Shown: in pieces, positions 44,927 through 57,794 of the stretch
Layout: the number at the start of each line of letters is the position of its first letter
Position numbering within the stretch: the first letter of the stretch is position 1
NCBI GenBank assembly: GCA_000526435.1
Contig: JAGB01000001.1
Span: 744,001-808,000, forward strand
DNA from: Caldicoprobacter oshimai DSM 21659
Lineage (GTDB): Bacteria > Bacillota > Clostridia > Caldicoprobacterales > Caldicoprobacteraceae
Direction: 5' to 3'
DNA: 64,000 nucleotides
The notes under the pieces: generated by a model
Told to the model about the DNA's origin: nothing
The model's database searches: none
The model's input: only the letters and a program-made list of their open reading frames with translations
Made by a program: the position numbers and the translations under genes

Positions 44927-46057
44927 TTAAACGCCAAAAGCGTCTTTCATCTTATCGAAAAAGGATTTTTTCTCATCTTGCTCCCTGTGTTCCCTGCTCA
45001 GCTCCTCAAACTGCCTTATGAGCTCCTTCTGCTTTTCGGTAAGCCGCCTGGGCACCTCTATGTTTACCTTCACATACAGGTCTCCCCGCGAACTGCTTCT
45101 CAAATGCGGGATACCTTTATTTTTCAAGCGAAATACCGTGCCCGGCTGTGTGCCTTCAGGGATGCGGTATTTCATCTTGCCCTCAAGGGTGGGCACCTCA
45201 ATCTCTGCACCCAGCGCTGCCTGCCCAAAAGTTATGGGCACCTCACAGTACACATCATATCCTTCCCGCTTGAAAATCTTGTGAGGTCGCACCGTTACAT
45301 ACACGTACAGGTCTCCCGGTGGGCCACCGCGCTCTCCTGCTTCGCCCTCTCCCCTTAAAGTGATGACCTGGCCGCTGTCAATCCCGGCAGGGATATTTAT
45401 GCTGATTTTCCTTATTCTCTTTATCTTCTTCCTGCCATTGCAGCGCTTGCACGGCTCCTCTATTATTGTGCCCTCTCCATGGCACCTGTCGCACGTCCTC
45501 ACGTTTACAAAGCGCCCAAAAGCTGTAGTCTGTGAATACGAGATCTCCCCCGTCCCTTTACATACCGGACAGGTCACAGGCTGTGTACCGCTCTTTGCAC
45601 CTGTACCCTTGCATTCGGGACAGGTTTCCATGCGGGCAACCTCTATCTCCTTCTTGGTGCCAAAGGCTGCCTCCTCAAAGGATATATCCAGGTCATAGCG
45701 GATATCGGCTCCCCGTACAGGCGCATTCCTTCGACGCCTGCTGGAGGTACCAAACCCGATATCCCCGAAGAACATATCGAATATGTCATCTATGCCGCCA
45801 AAATCAAACCCGCCAAACCCTTGCCCTGTTGGCCCTTCATGGCCATACCTGTCATACTGGGCACGGGTTTCGGGATTGATCAGCACGTTGTAGGCCTCGT
45901 TGATCTCCTTGAACTTGGCTTCGGCTTCAGGATTGCCCGGATTCAAATCGGGATGGTACTTCTTTGCCAGATTTCTGTAAGCCCTCTTGATCTCTTCCTC
46001 GGTAGCGTTGCGATCTACTCCCAGTATCTCATAGTAGTCCTTCTTTTCCAAGCCCAC
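44927..46057 (-). CDS. dnaJ: Chaperone DnaJ
   Basis: A 376-residue type I J protein: J domain with the HPD motif (KKYHPDLNP), Gly/Phe-rich linker, four CxxCxGxG zinc repeats ([32 protein letters not shown]) and C-terminal substrate domain. It delivers substrates to DnaK and triggers ATP hydrolysis. Start is GTG 46057 with GGAAGGTGG upstream. Confidence 0.97.
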   Translation of the reverse strand: MGLEKKDYYEILGVDRNATEEEIKRAYRNLAKKYHPDLNPGNPEAEAKFKEINEAYNVLINPETRAQYDRYGHEGPTGQGFGGFDFGGIDDIFDMFFGDIGFGTSSRRRRNAPVRGADIRYDLDISFEEAAFGTKKEIEVARMETCPECKGTGAKSGTQPVTCPVCKGTGEISYSQTTAFGRFVNVRTCDRCHGEGTIIEEPCKRCNGRKKIKRIRKISINIPAGIDSGQVITLRGEGEAGERGGPPGDLYVYVTVRPHKIFKREGYDVYCEVPITFGQAALGAEIEVPTLEGKMKYRIPEGTQPGTVFRLKNKGIPHLRSSSRGDLYVKVNIEVPRRLTEKQKELIRQFEELSREHREQDEKKSFFDKMKDAFGV

Positions 46058-46112
46058 TCACCACCTTCCCGCCATGCCTCACACCGCAAATGCAATAAAA
46101 AAGAATTCTGGA

Positions 46113-46143
46113 AAAAGCCAAAACCGTGACGGTTTTGGCTTTT
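46113..46143 (-). terminator. Hairpin between dnaK and dnaJ
   Basis: AAAAAGCCAAAACCGT and ACGGTTTTGGCTTTTT arms form a long stem with almost no loop, with T residues at its end. It can reduce read-through from dnaK to dnaJ or stabilise the dnaK mRNA. Confidence 0.75.
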
Positions 46144-46176
46144 CCCAGCTTGCGAACACAAACTATTATACATCAA

Positions 46177-48736
<2,560 letters not shown>

Positions 48737-48786
48737 CAAAAAATTCACCGCCCTTAAGATATTTTGCAAACAGCCTGAAAATTATA

Positions 48787-49821
48787 TTACTCCTCAAAAA
48801 GGGAAGTCAAGTACTTGCTCACCGTCTCGCCCACGTAGCGGACCACCGAAACCGCTTTGGAATATTCCATGCGGGTAGGCCCTATAAGGCCCATAGTACC
48901 CAGCACCTTGTCTCCTATGCTGTAGGTAGTCATCACTATGCTGCATTCCTTCATCTGCTCGCACTCGTTCTCGGTCCCTATGACCACGGTCACCCCTTTT
49001 TTATCGAACTTGCTCAGAAGGCTGTACAGCAAATCCTTCTGCTCCATAAGGCTCAAAAATGCCTTGGCCTTCCTAATATCCCGGTATTCCGGAAAATTGA
49101 ATATATTTGTGGTACCTCCCAGATACACCTCAGTTTGTTCCTTCTGAGCAATGCTCTCCGTTAAAGCGTCTACCAGGGAGTTGAAAAACTCCTTCTGTCT
49201 CGTCATCTCCTTCTGCACATCCTGGATGGAGTTTATATCCACCTCTGCAAACGTCTTGTTGCGATAGTGCACCGTAAGCATGTTGGAAACTCGGTTCAGG
49301 TATCCCGAATCGACATCGGCTGGTATCCGGATAATGGTATCCTTTATTATACCGGCAGAGGTTACCACCAGCAAAAGGGCATATTGCCCGTCCACAGGTA
49401 TCAATTCAATGCGCTTTATCAGTACCTTATTGAGCTGTGGCCCCAGCACCACCGAGGTGTAATTGGTGATATCCGACAGTATCCTGGCCACCTGCTCTAT
49501 GACCTTCTCTATTTCAGCAGTGCGCTGCTCGTATATCTTCTTGATGTATTCAGCTTCAGCAGCGGTGAGCATCCTGATCTTCATCAATTTGTCTACATAC
49601 AGCCGGTATGCCTTATCCGATGGAATACGCCCTGCTGACGTGTGCGGCTGATGTAAGTACCCCATCTCTTCCAGATCAGACATTTCGTTCCTTATGGTAG
49701 CAGGGCTGATACCCATGCCGTATTTTTTGGCTATCGTTCTGGAGCCTACCGGCTCTCCCGAACAGATATAATCATCTATTACCGCCTGCAGTATCTGCAG
49801 CTTGCGCTTGCCCAGTTGCAT
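48787..49821 (-). CDS. hrcA: Heat-shock repressor HrcA
   Basis: A 344-residue repressor: winged-helix DNA-binding domain (QLGKRKLQILQAVIDDYI, GSRTIAKKYGMGISPATIR) and a C-terminal GAF-like dimer domain (GPTRMEYSKAVSVVRYV). HrcA binds CIRCE when folded by GroEL. The start is ATG 49821 after AGAGGGGTG; the longer frame covers the CIRCE site. First gene of hrcA-grpE-dnaK-dnaJ-prmA-rsmE-mtaB. Confidence 0.96.
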   Translation of the reverse strand: MQLGKRKLQILQAVIDDYICSGEPVGSRTIAKKYGMGISPATIRNEMSDLEEMGYLHQPHTSAGRIPSDKAYRLYVDKLMKIRMLTAAEAEYIKKIYEQRTAEIEKVIEQVARILSDITNYTSVVLGPQLNKVLIKRIELIPVDGQYALLLVVTSAGIIKDTIIRIPADVDSGYLNRVSNMLTVHYRNKTFAEVDINSIQDVQKEMTRQKEFFNSLVDALTESIAQKEQTEVYLGGTTNIFNFPEYRDIRKAKAFLSLMEQKDLLYSLLSKFDKKGVTVVIGTENECEQMKECSIVMTTYSIGDKVLGTMGLIGPTRMEYSKAVSVVRYVGETVSKYLTSLFEE

Positions 49822-49841
49822 AGATATCACCCCTCTTTCTG

Positions 49842-49868
49842 TTAGCACTCTCGACCGTTGAGTGCTAA
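49842..49868. promoter_or_regulatory. CIRCE operator
   Basis: TTAGCACTC, nine bases, GAGTGCTAA: a perfect 9-9-9 CIRCE element, lying 21 bases before the hrcA start, between promoter and ribosome binding site. It indicates autoregulation by HrcA. Confidence 0.97.
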
Positions 49869-49877
49869 TCTATATTT

Positions 49878-49906
49878 AAGTTAACACTTCAGCAATTGTT
49901 TGTCAA
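49878..49906 (-). promoter_or_regulatory. Sigma-A promoter of the hrcA-dnaK operon
   Basis: TTGACA (49906-49901), a 17-base spacer and TAACTT (49883-49878), immediately upstream of CIRCE on the minus strand. Confidence 0.7.
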
Positions 49907-50090
49907 TAGGTTTTTGCACTATTGCCTCGAATAGATATAAAGATATTTACCACCACGAATAGGTGTTCGAAGCAAAAATGTCTCAAAAACTGCTAGGATA
50001 TTAGATGATCAAGGCACACCATAAGGAGGGCTACAAATGCGCCTTGTTTCTTTTTGAAATCAAATTGCTTTATATTCCTAGTTTTTTCTC

Positions 50091-50119
50091 TTGTAATGTG
50101 GCTACATTTAGGTTATAAT
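50091..50119 (+). promoter_or_regulatory. Promoter of vapBC
   Basis: TTGTAA, a 17-base spacer and TATAAT lie 27 bases upstream of the antitoxin start. Two similar GGCTACA/AGCTACA half-sites flank the -10 and could be antitoxin-binding sites. Confidence 0.6.
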
Positions 50120-50145
50120 ATAGCTACAAAGGAGGTGTCCCTAAT

Positions 50146-50415
50146 ATGGAATATGTAGGCATACGACAGCTCAAAAATTCTTTGAGCCGTTATTTGAAAC
50201 TGGTTAAGAGCGGTAAAACAATACAGGTAACAGACAGAGGAAAACCCATTGCAAAACTGATGCCGGCAGATAATTCTCTTCCGCAGGGAATCATTGAAAT
50301 GCTGGACAAAGAAATCGCTTCCTGGAACGGAGAAAAACCTAGAGGAACGACAATACTTCATTCCATCAACAAAGGCAGAAATGTTTCCGATATTGTATCG
50401 GAGGATAGGCGATGA
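50146..50415 (+). CDS. vapB: Type II antitoxin, Phd/YefM family
   Basis: An 89-residue protein with the Phd/YefM N-terminus (VGIRQLKNSLSRYLKLVKSG) and VTDRGKPIAKLMP strand; the C-terminal part would wrap the toxin. Strong AAAGGAGGTG upstream. It overlaps the toxin gene by 4 bp (ATGA). Confidence 0.88.
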   Translation: MEYVGIRQLKNSLSRYLKLVKSGKTIQVTDRGKPIAKLMPADNSLPQGIIEMLDKEIASWNGEKPRGTTILHSINKGRNVSDIVSEDRR

Positions 50416-50864
50416 TAGTATATCTTGATACAAGCGCTTTGGTTAAACTGTATATTAACGAAGAAGGGACTTCTCTGGTTCGGGAGGCCGTGCAGAACTC
50501 TTTAATAGTTGCCACTTGTAAAGTTGCCTATGCTGAAGCGCGATCCGCCTTTGCACGTGCCTGCCGCGAAAAACTTATCGATATCGGTACACATGATGAA
50601 ATTGTTGCTGCCTTGAAGCAAGATTGGAAAAACTACTTTAAAATCGAGATTACCGACGAACTGATAGACCTGGCCGGAGAACTGACTTATACTCATTCCC
50701 TGCGAGGATTTGACGCCATTCATCTTTCTTCTGCCCTAACTTTAAGCTATATGGCAAACAATAAGGTTACCGCAATCTGTTTTGATGTAAAATTGTGGGA
50801 AGCCTTTAAAAAGTATGCCCGTTTTAATGTGCTACCAGAGAATTGTATAGCAAACAAAAAATAG
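50412..50864 (+). CDS. vapC: PIN-domain toxin VapC
   Basis: A 150-residue PIN ribonuclease: VYLDTSALVKLYINEEG (first Asp), AYAEARSAFARA (Glu), and LRGFDAIHLSSAL with FDVKLWEA (later acidic residues). VapC toxins usually cleave tRNA or rRNA. The module is inserted on the opposite strand between hrcA and hemW. Confidence 0.9.
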   Translation: MIVYLDTSALVKLYINEEGTSLVREAVQNSLIVATCKVAYAEARSAFARACREKLIDIGTHDEIVAALKQDWKNYFKIEITDELIDLAGELTYTHSLRGFDAIHLSSALTLSYMANNKVTAICFDVKLWEAFKKYARFNVLPENCIANKK

Positions 50865-51020
50865 TCTTTGTCTGTCGGAGGAAAACAAAGGAAAAGGATC
50901 AAAAACTTATGGAGGAATTATGTAAAGAAGAATAATGCGGAGGGTCCATTTCATGAGCAATCAAGTTAATATGCTACCGTTTTGCTGGAGGCTTTCGCAG
51001 AAAACGAAAACCTTTTTGCA

Positions 51021-52157
51021 CTATTGCATAAATTCTAGCAAAACGACATTTTGAACATCCATCCCCTTTTCGGTAAGCCTAATGGAGACCTCATCATCTA
51101 TCAACAACCCCTGCTTCATCAGCTTTTTTATGGTTTTACCATAGTAGAACTCTATGTCCCTGCCAAACCTGGCCTTAAATCTCTGTTTGTTGACACCCTC
51201 CACCAGGCGAAGCCCCAGCATTACGGTTTCAAAGCGCTCATCCTCTTCCCCTATCTTCTCGCGGTAGTTTATCCTCTGTGTACCATTCATCACCGCCTGT
51301 ATATACTCCTCTACATCGCTGGTATTTGAAAACCTTTCATTATTAAAATAGGAATGCGCTCCACTTCCGCACCCTATATACTCCTCGTTGTGCCAGTATA
51401 TAAGGTTGTGGACACATTCCTTACCCGGTATGGCGAAATTGGATATTTCGTACTGTTTAAGTCCAAACCCGCTCACGTACTCCCTACCCTTGTAATACAT
51501 AAGCCTGTCCTCTTCCTGAGTGGGAAGCGAAAACTTTCCCTGCTCATACCATCGATGCAATGGGGTACCGCTCTCCACCTTCAAGCTGTACATGGATATA
51601 TGCTGTATCTCAAATGAACACACCTTCTCAAGGGTCTCCAGCCAGTCCTCAACTGTCTGATAGGGCAGTCCAAACATCACGTCCACATTTATATTTTCAA
51701 ACCCTGCCTCTTTAGCGTACATCACGCTTTGAACAAAATCGCTGCTGCTGTGTATCCTCCCCAGAAACCTCAAATGCTTATCCTGCCACGCCTGCAATCC
51801 TATGCTCAAGCGGTTCACTCCGGCACCCCTTAGCGCGGACAGCTTGTCCAGGTCAACAGTGCCAGGGTTGGCTTCAATGGTGATTTCCGCATCTTTCCGC
51901 ACATTGAAGCTCTTAAAGCACACCTCCAGCACTCTGGCTATCTGCTTGCCAGAAAAAAGGGTAGGAGTACCCCCACCCAGATATATGCTTTTAACGGCGT
52001 AATCGCAAACTTCACCCTTCCATTCGAGTATCTCCCTGAACAGGGCCTCAAGATAAGGTTCCATCCACCGCTTCATTCCCTGATAGGACGGAAAATCGCA
52101 GTAATGGCATTTCTTGAGGCAAAACGGAAAGTGTATATAAACCCCCAGTTGGCGCAT
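51021..52157 (-). CDS. hemW: Radical SAM heme chaperone HemW
   Basis: A 378-residue protein: radical SAM motif CLKKCHYCDF, then YLGGGTPTLFSGKQIARVL, EANPGTVD, and the HemN/HemW C-terminal domain. HemW lacks coproporphyrinogen oxidase activity and inserts heme into proteins. The start is ATG 52157 after AAGGAGAG; the open frame continues upstream into lepA but is not family-like. Located 17 bp after lepA, as usual. Confidence 0.93.
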   Translation of the reverse strand: MRQLGVYIHFPFCLKKCHYCDFPSYQGMKRWMEPYLEALFREILEWKGEVCDYAVKSIYLGGGTPTLFSGKQIARVLEVCFKSFNVRKDAEITIEANPGTVDLDKLSALRGAGVNRLSIGLQAWQDKHLRFLGRIHSSSDFVQSVMYAKEAGFENINVDVMFGLPYQTVEDWLETLEKVCSFEIQHISMYSLKVESGTPLHRWYEQGKFSLPTQEEDRLMYYKGREYVSGFGLKQYEISNFAIPGKECVHNLIYWHNEEYIGCGSGAHSYFNNERFSNTSDVEEYIQAVMNGTQRINYREKIGEEDERFETVMLGLRLVEGVNKQRFKARFGRDIEFYYGKTIKKLMKQGLLIDDEVSIRLTEKGMDVQNVVLLEFMQ

Positions 52158-52174
52158 ATGGCTCTCCTTCTCCC

Positions 52175-53980
52175 CTAATTGAGCTTGAGTACGGCCATGA
52201 AAGCCTCTTGAGGAACCTCTACAGAGCCCACCTGGCGCATCCTCTTCTTGCCCTCCTTCTGCTTTTCCAGCAGCTTTTTCTTGCGGGTGACGTCTCCGCC
52301 GTAACACTTGGCAAGGACATCTTTTCTCAAGGCCTTTATGGTCTCGCGTGCTATAACCCTGCTTCCAATAGCCGCCTGAATGGGTATCTCAAACAGGTGG
52401 CGCGGTATGACCTCCTTCAGTTTTTGAACGATGGCCCGTCCCCTGGCATAGGCCTTATCCCTGTGCACTATGACTGAAAGGGCATCCACCACCTGCCCGT
52501 TGAGCAAGATGTCCAGCTTAACCAGGTCCGACTCCTTATATCCTATCAGCTCATAGTCAAACGATGCATATCCCTTTGTCCTGGACTTGAGCGCATCAAA
52601 AAAGTCGTATATGATCTCGTTAAGCGGTAGCTCGTATGTGAGCATCACCCTTGTGCTCTCCAGATATTCCATATGCCTGTACTCTCCGCGACGTTCCTGG
52701 CACAGCTCCATAATGTCTCCAACATACTCGGTGAGGGTTATGATTTGAGCCCTCACCACCGGCTCCTCCGTGTGGTCTATCTCGGCAGGCGGCGGCATTT
52801 CGGTCGGATTGGAGACTTCCACCATTTCGCCGTTTTTCTTGTATACGCGGTACACCACGCTGGGAGCGGTGGTTACCAGGTCCAGGTCATACTCCCGTTC
52901 CAGCCGCTCCTGGATGATCTCCATATGCAGCAGCCCCAGGAAGCCACACCTGAAACCAAATCCCAAAGCAGCCGACGTCTCAGGCTCAAACACCAGCGAT
53001 GCATCGTTCAGCTGAAGCTTGGCCAAAGCCTCCTTCAAATCTTCGTATTTTGCTCCATCGGCCGGGTAAATGCCGCAGTAAACCATGGGCTGAAGCTTTT
53101 TATATCCAGGAAGAGGTTCAGAAGCCGGCCTGTCCGCACTGGTTATGGTGTCTCCCACCCGGGTGTCGCCTACATTCTTTATCCCAGCAGCGATATAGCC
53201 TACATCTCCTGCCCTGAGCTCATCTACAGGAACGAGATGTGGCCGGAATATACCCACCTCGGTGACCTCGAATTCCTTACCATTGGACATGATCATTATA
53301 CGCTGCCCCGGCTTTACTGAGCCCTCTTTTATCCTGACGTATGTGATAACCCCCCGGTAGTTATCGTAAAACGAATCGAATATCAGGGCCCTTAAAGGAG
53401 CATCCTCATCGCCTTCGGGTGGCGGAATTCTCTCAATAATCCTATCCAGCACTTCCTCTATGCCTATGCCGTTTTTTGCTGAAATAAGCGGCGCATCCTT
53501 GGCGTCCAGCCCGATCACCTCTTCAATCTGCGCCTTTGCCCAGTCAGGCCGTGCGCTGGGAAGGTCAATCTTGTTGATGACCGGTATAATCTCCAGGTCA
53601 TGCTCCAAAGCCAGATAGAGGTTGGCAAGGGTTTGTGCCTGTATACCCTGGGATGCGTCGACCACCAGCAACGCCCCTTCACACGCTGCCAGGCTCTTGG
53701 AAACCTCGTAGGTAAAGTCCACGTGGCCCGGAGTATCGATAAGGTTTAATATATACTCCTCCCCATCCTTGTATTTGTACACCAACCTTACAGCCTGGGC
53801 CTTAATGGTAATGCCGCGTTCCCGTTCAAGTTCCATTGTATCCAGTACTTGATCCTGCATCTCCCTTTCAGTCAAAGTACCGGTCGTCTCCAGCAAACGA
53901 TCGGCAAGGGTGGACTTCCCATGGTCTATATGGGCAATTATACAGAAATTTCGTATCTTGCTTTGTCTAGGATTGGGCAT
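52175..53980 (-). CDS. lepA: Elongation factor 4 (LepA)
   Basis: A 601-residue ribosome-associated GTPase: G1 [10 protein letters not shown]2 region [10 protein letters not shown]3 DTPGHVDF, G4 NKIDLPSA; C-terminal LepA domain with [19 protein letters not shown] and the lysine-rich tail [19 protein letters not shown]. It remodels stalled or initiating ribosomes. Confidence 0.97.
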   Translation of the reverse strand: MPNPRQSKIRNFCIIAHIDHGKSTLADRLLETTGTLTEREMQDQVLDTMELERERGITIKAQAVRLVYKYKDGEEYILNLIDTPGHVDFTYEVSKSLAACEGALLVVDASQGIQAQTLANLYLALEHDLEIIPVINKIDLPSARPDWAKAQIEEVIGLDAKDAPLISAKNGIGIEEVLDRIIERIPPPEGDEDAPLRALIFDSFYDNYRGVITYVRIKEGSVKPGQRIMIMSNGKEFEVTEVGIFRPHLVPVDELRAGDVGYIAAGIKNVGDTRVGDTITSADRPASEPLPGYKKLQPMVYCGIYPADGAKYEDLKEALAKLQLNDASLVFEPETSAALGFGFRCGFLGLLHMEIIQERLEREYDLDLVTTAPSVVYRVYKKNGEMVEVSNPTEMPPPAEIDHTEEPVVRAQIITLTEYVGDIMELCQERRGEYRHMEYLESTRVMLTYELPLNEIIYDFFDALKSRTKGYASFDYELIGYKESDLVKLDILLNGQVVDALSVIVHRDKAYARGRAIVQKLKEVIPRHLFEIPIQAAIGSRVIARETIKALRKDVLAKCYGGDVTRKKKLLEKQKEGKKRMRQVGSVEVPQEAFMAVLKLN

Positions 53981-54464
53981 GGTATGCTTTATTCCTCCTT
54001 CGTGCTTCGTTAACTATAATTATATACCACTTAAATTATAATAGTGAACTACCAGCACCTGTAGAGGTGGTGGCTTCATAAGAAGTTTGGCATATCTGCT
54101 CAACAGCAGACTGGCCAGCTACTCTCGTCAGTTATACAGATTTTGGAAAGGCGGCACAGCGCCTTCAATGGCCTGTGTATTGCTCCTCATACCCTATACG
54201 GTTTTTCTGAGCCTCATACATCAGCTATCACCCAGAAAATATTTTATCATATTTTTAGCAATTCATCTCCATCTCGTAGAAGATAAAGCTTTCTTGTATC
54301 TCACATTACAGCCTATAGAGATAATACTATGTTATTTTCAATGTGGCAATTATAAAGTTTCAAATGCTACGTTTATTAAGAGACAGCCAAAAGCAAAAAC
54401 TTTTTGCCCCAGCCAAGGGTACTTAATATAAGAGGGCCACAACCGATAAAGAGGAGGTACAGCC
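53981..54464. other. Intergenic region between lepA and the broken femX gene
   Basis: Near lepA there is a candidate promoter on the minus strand: TTCACT (54048-54043), 18 bases, TATAAT (54024-54019). Near femX lies a GAGGAGG ribosome binding site. The middle is AT-rich. A 114-codon plus-strand ORF (54087-54431) looks non-coding. No RNA or repeat is evident. Confidence 0.4.
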
Positions 54465-55548
54465 ATGGCTGATGTTGATAGGGAAAAATATGAAAAATTT
54501 ATACAGTCGCATCCGAAAGGCCACTTCATGCAGTCCTTAAAATGGGCAGAGGTTAAATCAAACTGGCTAAACGAAATAATAACGGTCAAAGACAACCAGG
54601 GCAATATCAAGGGTGCAATGAGCCTGCTTATAAGAAAGCTTCCTTTTGTAAACTATACTATATACTATAATGTATTCCCCTCGTGGACCGGTGTGCGATA
54701 TACATGATTATGCCACAATAAAAGAGCTGATTGATAAAGCAAGAAAGGTGGCCCGGAGATATAAAAGCTATGTACTCAAATTAGACCCTGATGTGGAAAA
54801 AGATGACCTTGAATTCCAGAAAATAATTAAAAAACTGGGGTTTAGAATCAAAAGCAATTCAAAGGATTTTGAAGGGGCACAGCCCCGCTTTGTCTTTCGC
54901 CTGGATATAAAGAACAAGACCGAAGAAGAGCTTCTGATGTCTTTTCATCAGAAGGTAAGGTACAACATAAGGCTGGCAATGAGAAAAGGGGTGGAAATCA
55001 GGATAGGCTCTAAAGATGACATTCCTGAATTTCACAAGATAATGGTTGAAACGGGCATAAGGGATAAATTCGTTGTAAGGAGCGCCTCTTATTTCGAAAA
55101 AATGCTTGACTGCTTGGGTCCCGATAATATAAGGCTTTACCTTGCTTACTACCGTGGAAATATGATCGCCGGAGCCATTGCGGTAGCATATGGCAATAAA
55201 TGCTGGTATCTCTATGGTGCCAGCAGCAACCAGCACAGGAATGTAATGCCCAACTATCTCTTGCAGTGGGAAATGATCAAATGGGCTGTTGAAAGGGGCT
55301 GCGATATATATGACTTCAGGGGTGTATCAGGAAACGTCGACAAAAACCACCCTTTGTACGGCCTTTATCGATTTAAAAAAGGATTTGGTGGCAAATTTAC
55401 CGAGTTCATAGGTGAATTGGATTACGTATTCAACCCGCTTGTGTATTTTGCCGTGGAAGCAGTCCAAAGGATATATCGCAAAACGAGAAGGAGATTCTTT
55501 ATCATTAAAAACCTGAGAACGGCCGGAGGTAAAACATTAGATGAATAA
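54465..55548 (+). pseudogene. FemABX-type peptidyltransferase, frameshifted
   Basis: A FemX/FemA-like enzyme that would add amino acids from tRNA to the lipid II interpeptide bridge. The first 68 codons (HPKGHFMQSLKWAEVK, GAMSLLIRKLPF) run in one frame; a single extra base near 54669-54671 ends that frame at 54707. The rest, from YSPRGPVCDIHDY through FEGAQPRFVFRLDI, WYLYGASSNQHRNVMPNYLL and DIYDFRGVSGN to the stop at 55548, lies in the next frame, giving about 360 residues, normal for the family. The ATG at 54670 has no ribosome binding site. The gene overlaps alr by 8 bp. Confidence 0.78.
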
Positions 55549-56621
55549 ACTGATCATTGAAAAGGATAAACTCATCAAAAATATTGAAATCATAAAAGGT
55601 TTATCGAGATCAAAGATAATCGCTATTTTAAAGGCTAACGGTTACGGCCTTGGACTGCTGGAATTTGCGGGCATATTACAGGAAAACGGGATAGATTTTT
55701 TTGGCGTATCCAATACTCAGGATGCGGTCTGTTTAGCCAAAAATGGGTTCAAAAGGGTTCTTCTTCTCACCCCCACCAATCAGGAAGACAAAGCCTTATT
55801 AATTGTCAAAAATAAAGTAACGGCTACTGTGGGTTCCCTGACATCAGCTATAATATTAAACGATGCGGCTTTAAAGCTCAACACAACAGCAGACTTTCAT
55901 CTAAAAATAGATACAGGGTTTGGACGATTCGGCTTTTTGCCTAGCGAAATTCCCCAAGCTTGTACACTCCTTAAAGGTTTAGAAAACATCAGAATTACAG
56001 GCACATACTCGCACTTCTCTTTTGCGTTCTCCAAAAAAACAAAGGCGGTGTACTCCCAGTACAATGCCTTTATAGACGCGGTCAACCTGATGCGCCAAAG
56101 CGGGTTGCAACCCGGCATGCTCCATATATGCAATTCGTCAGCCTTTTTGATGTATCCGCAAATGCATCTGGACGCCTCACGCATAGGCTCAGCCTTTCTG
56201 GGCAGAACCATTGTGAAAAATACCTGTGGGCTTCAAAAGATAGGCTATTTAAAATCAACCATTATAGAATGTAAAGAAATACCCAAAAATCACAACATAG
56301 GCTACGCCAATACTTATAAGACCCGCAGGAATACAAAAATAGGAATCGTACCGGTGGGATACCTGGACGGCTTTGGACTTGAAAAAGCAAGGGATGCCTT
56401 TAGAATCCGCGATATGTCGAGCTATATATAGGGATATAATGATGCTCAACAAGAAGATGTATGTCACCATCAGTGGAAAGCAAGTCCGCATACTGGGGAA
56501 GATCAACACCCACAATATTATAGTAGACATAACCGACATTGATGCAAAAGTGGGAGACGAGGTCTTGCTCAATATAAACCCCATGCTTGTCGGTCCCCAC
56601 ATAGAGAGAGAATATGTCTGA
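55541..56621 (+). pseudogene. alr: Alanine racemase family protein, frameshifted near the C-terminus
   Basis: A fold type III PLP enzyme. The PLP lysine is in IIAILKANGYGLG; DFHLKIDTGFGRFGF and HICNSSAFLMYP follow; the catalytic Tyr region is NIGYANTYKT. The frame ends at 56431, but the C-terminal beta domain (RAIYRDIMMLNKKM, VRILGKINTHNIIVDITD, VGPHIEREYV) continues in the next frame to 56621. One extra base near 56411-56420 explains it; full length would be about 359 residues. Racemisation of alanine or another residue for cell-wall peptides fits the femX neighbour. It converges with spoIIP, 7 bp apart, with no terminator between. Confidence 0.78.
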
Positions 56622-56628
56622 CATACAA

Positions 56629-57723
56629 TCATTCTATGATCTGGCTCAAAGCCTCGGCCAGATATTTGGTGGTCCGCTTGGCCTCCTCCAGCGTGGTCAA
56701 ATTGCTGCCCACCTCAATGAGTATTGCCTTTGTGGATACGTGCTGGTTGTATCTTGAAGGCTTGACATAGACGGGCTTTGCTATGCCGGGATACAGTTCA
56801 TTCAATTTGTTTGTAAGCCGCAGGGCAAACTTATAATTTTCCTTCCAGTTGGGCTTCTCAGAAAAGCCGCCAATATACCCTTCGCCAGTGCCGATGACCA
56901 CAAAAAGCTTGGCAACCCTTTGGCCGTCTATGACCACCACCTCATCGTCGGGGCTTTTTGCGCCCGGCTGATATGCATTCCTGTGCAAGTCTATAAATAT
57001 TTGTAACGACTTGTATTCCGCCATTCGCTTCTTTATGGTCTCCAGCGACCTTTGATAGGCGGTGGAATGGTCACCCTGTTCGTGTTCGGTACGGTCATGA
57101 AGCACTGGAATCCCTTTAGCCTGTAGATGCTTTGCCAGCTCTTCCCCTACCCGTACCACAGTATAGTTCAGGTCATTGCTACGGAAAGCCTCCACCTCTC
57201 CATAAGGATTTTGGGGATCCGGCCTGTACGCTTCCCGAGAATGGGTATGGTATATGAGTATCTGGGGCCCTTCCCCGGTCAGGGTAATGGTCCCCAGATC
57301 ATCCTTTATCTTGGATATCTCTATCTTTATCTCCTCGGACATATCCGGATCATGCTTTAAAAAGACCTCTGGCGCATCGATATTTTGTTCAGTTTGGCGC
57401 TGTGTGGGCTCTCCACGGGACACGCTGGCTTCAACAGCAGTTTCTTTAGCAGCTTCCTTTTCGGCCGAGATGCCGCTCAAAAACGGCATCTGATACGCCA
57501 GGATGTTTCGTGGGTCATTCAATTTATTGAGCACCTTCAGATACAGCTGACGCCCCTCTCCCGCAGGGCTTCCATCGCTTAACAGAGCAAAGAAGCTGCC
57601 CTTGCATACCCTGGCTATTAGCTGATAGGCGAAAAAGGCTATTAACCCTATGATCACTGCCACCAAGACATAATACGCAATAGTTCTCGCTCTAATAACC
57701 CGGATATGTACCATCCCCCACAT
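56629..57723 (-). CDS. spoIIP: Stage II sporulation protein P
   Basis: A 364-residue membrane-anchored amidase/endopeptidase (helix about 10-35). The catalytic motif ILIYHTHSREAY carries two His, with FIDLHRNAY and ILIEVGSNLTTLEEA later. With SpoIID and SpoIIM it degrades septal peptidoglycan during engulfment. The stop is a TGA. It lies next to gpr, as in Bacillus. Confidence 0.94.
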   Translation of the reverse strand: MWGMVHIRVIRARTIAYYVLVAVIIGLIAFFAYQLIARVCKGSFFALLSDGSPAGEGRQLYLKVLNKLNDPRNILAYQMPFLSGISAEKEAAKETAVEASVSRGEPTQRQTEQNIDAPEVFLKHDPDMSEEIKIEISKIKDDLGTITLTGEGPQILIYHTHSREAYRPDPQNPYGEVEAFRSNDLNYTVVRVGEELAKHLQAKGIPVLHDRTEHEQGDHSTAYQRSLETIKKRMAEYKSLQIFIDLHRNAYQPGAKSPDDEVVVIDGQRVAKLFVVIGTGEGYIGGFSEKPNWKENYKFALRLTNKLNELYPGIAKPVYVKPSRYNQHVSTKAILIEVGSNLTTLEEAKRTTKYLAEALSQIIE

Positions 57724-57794
57724 CCCTCTTTCACCTTTTTATACTTTATATAAATATTCGCGGTCAAAAACATATATGCCACATTTCATCAATC

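Noticed and set aside
54087-54431. A 114-codon plus-strand ORF upstream of femX
   Set aside because: No ribosome binding site, no recognisable domain and AT-rich, unbiased codons; treated as non-coding.
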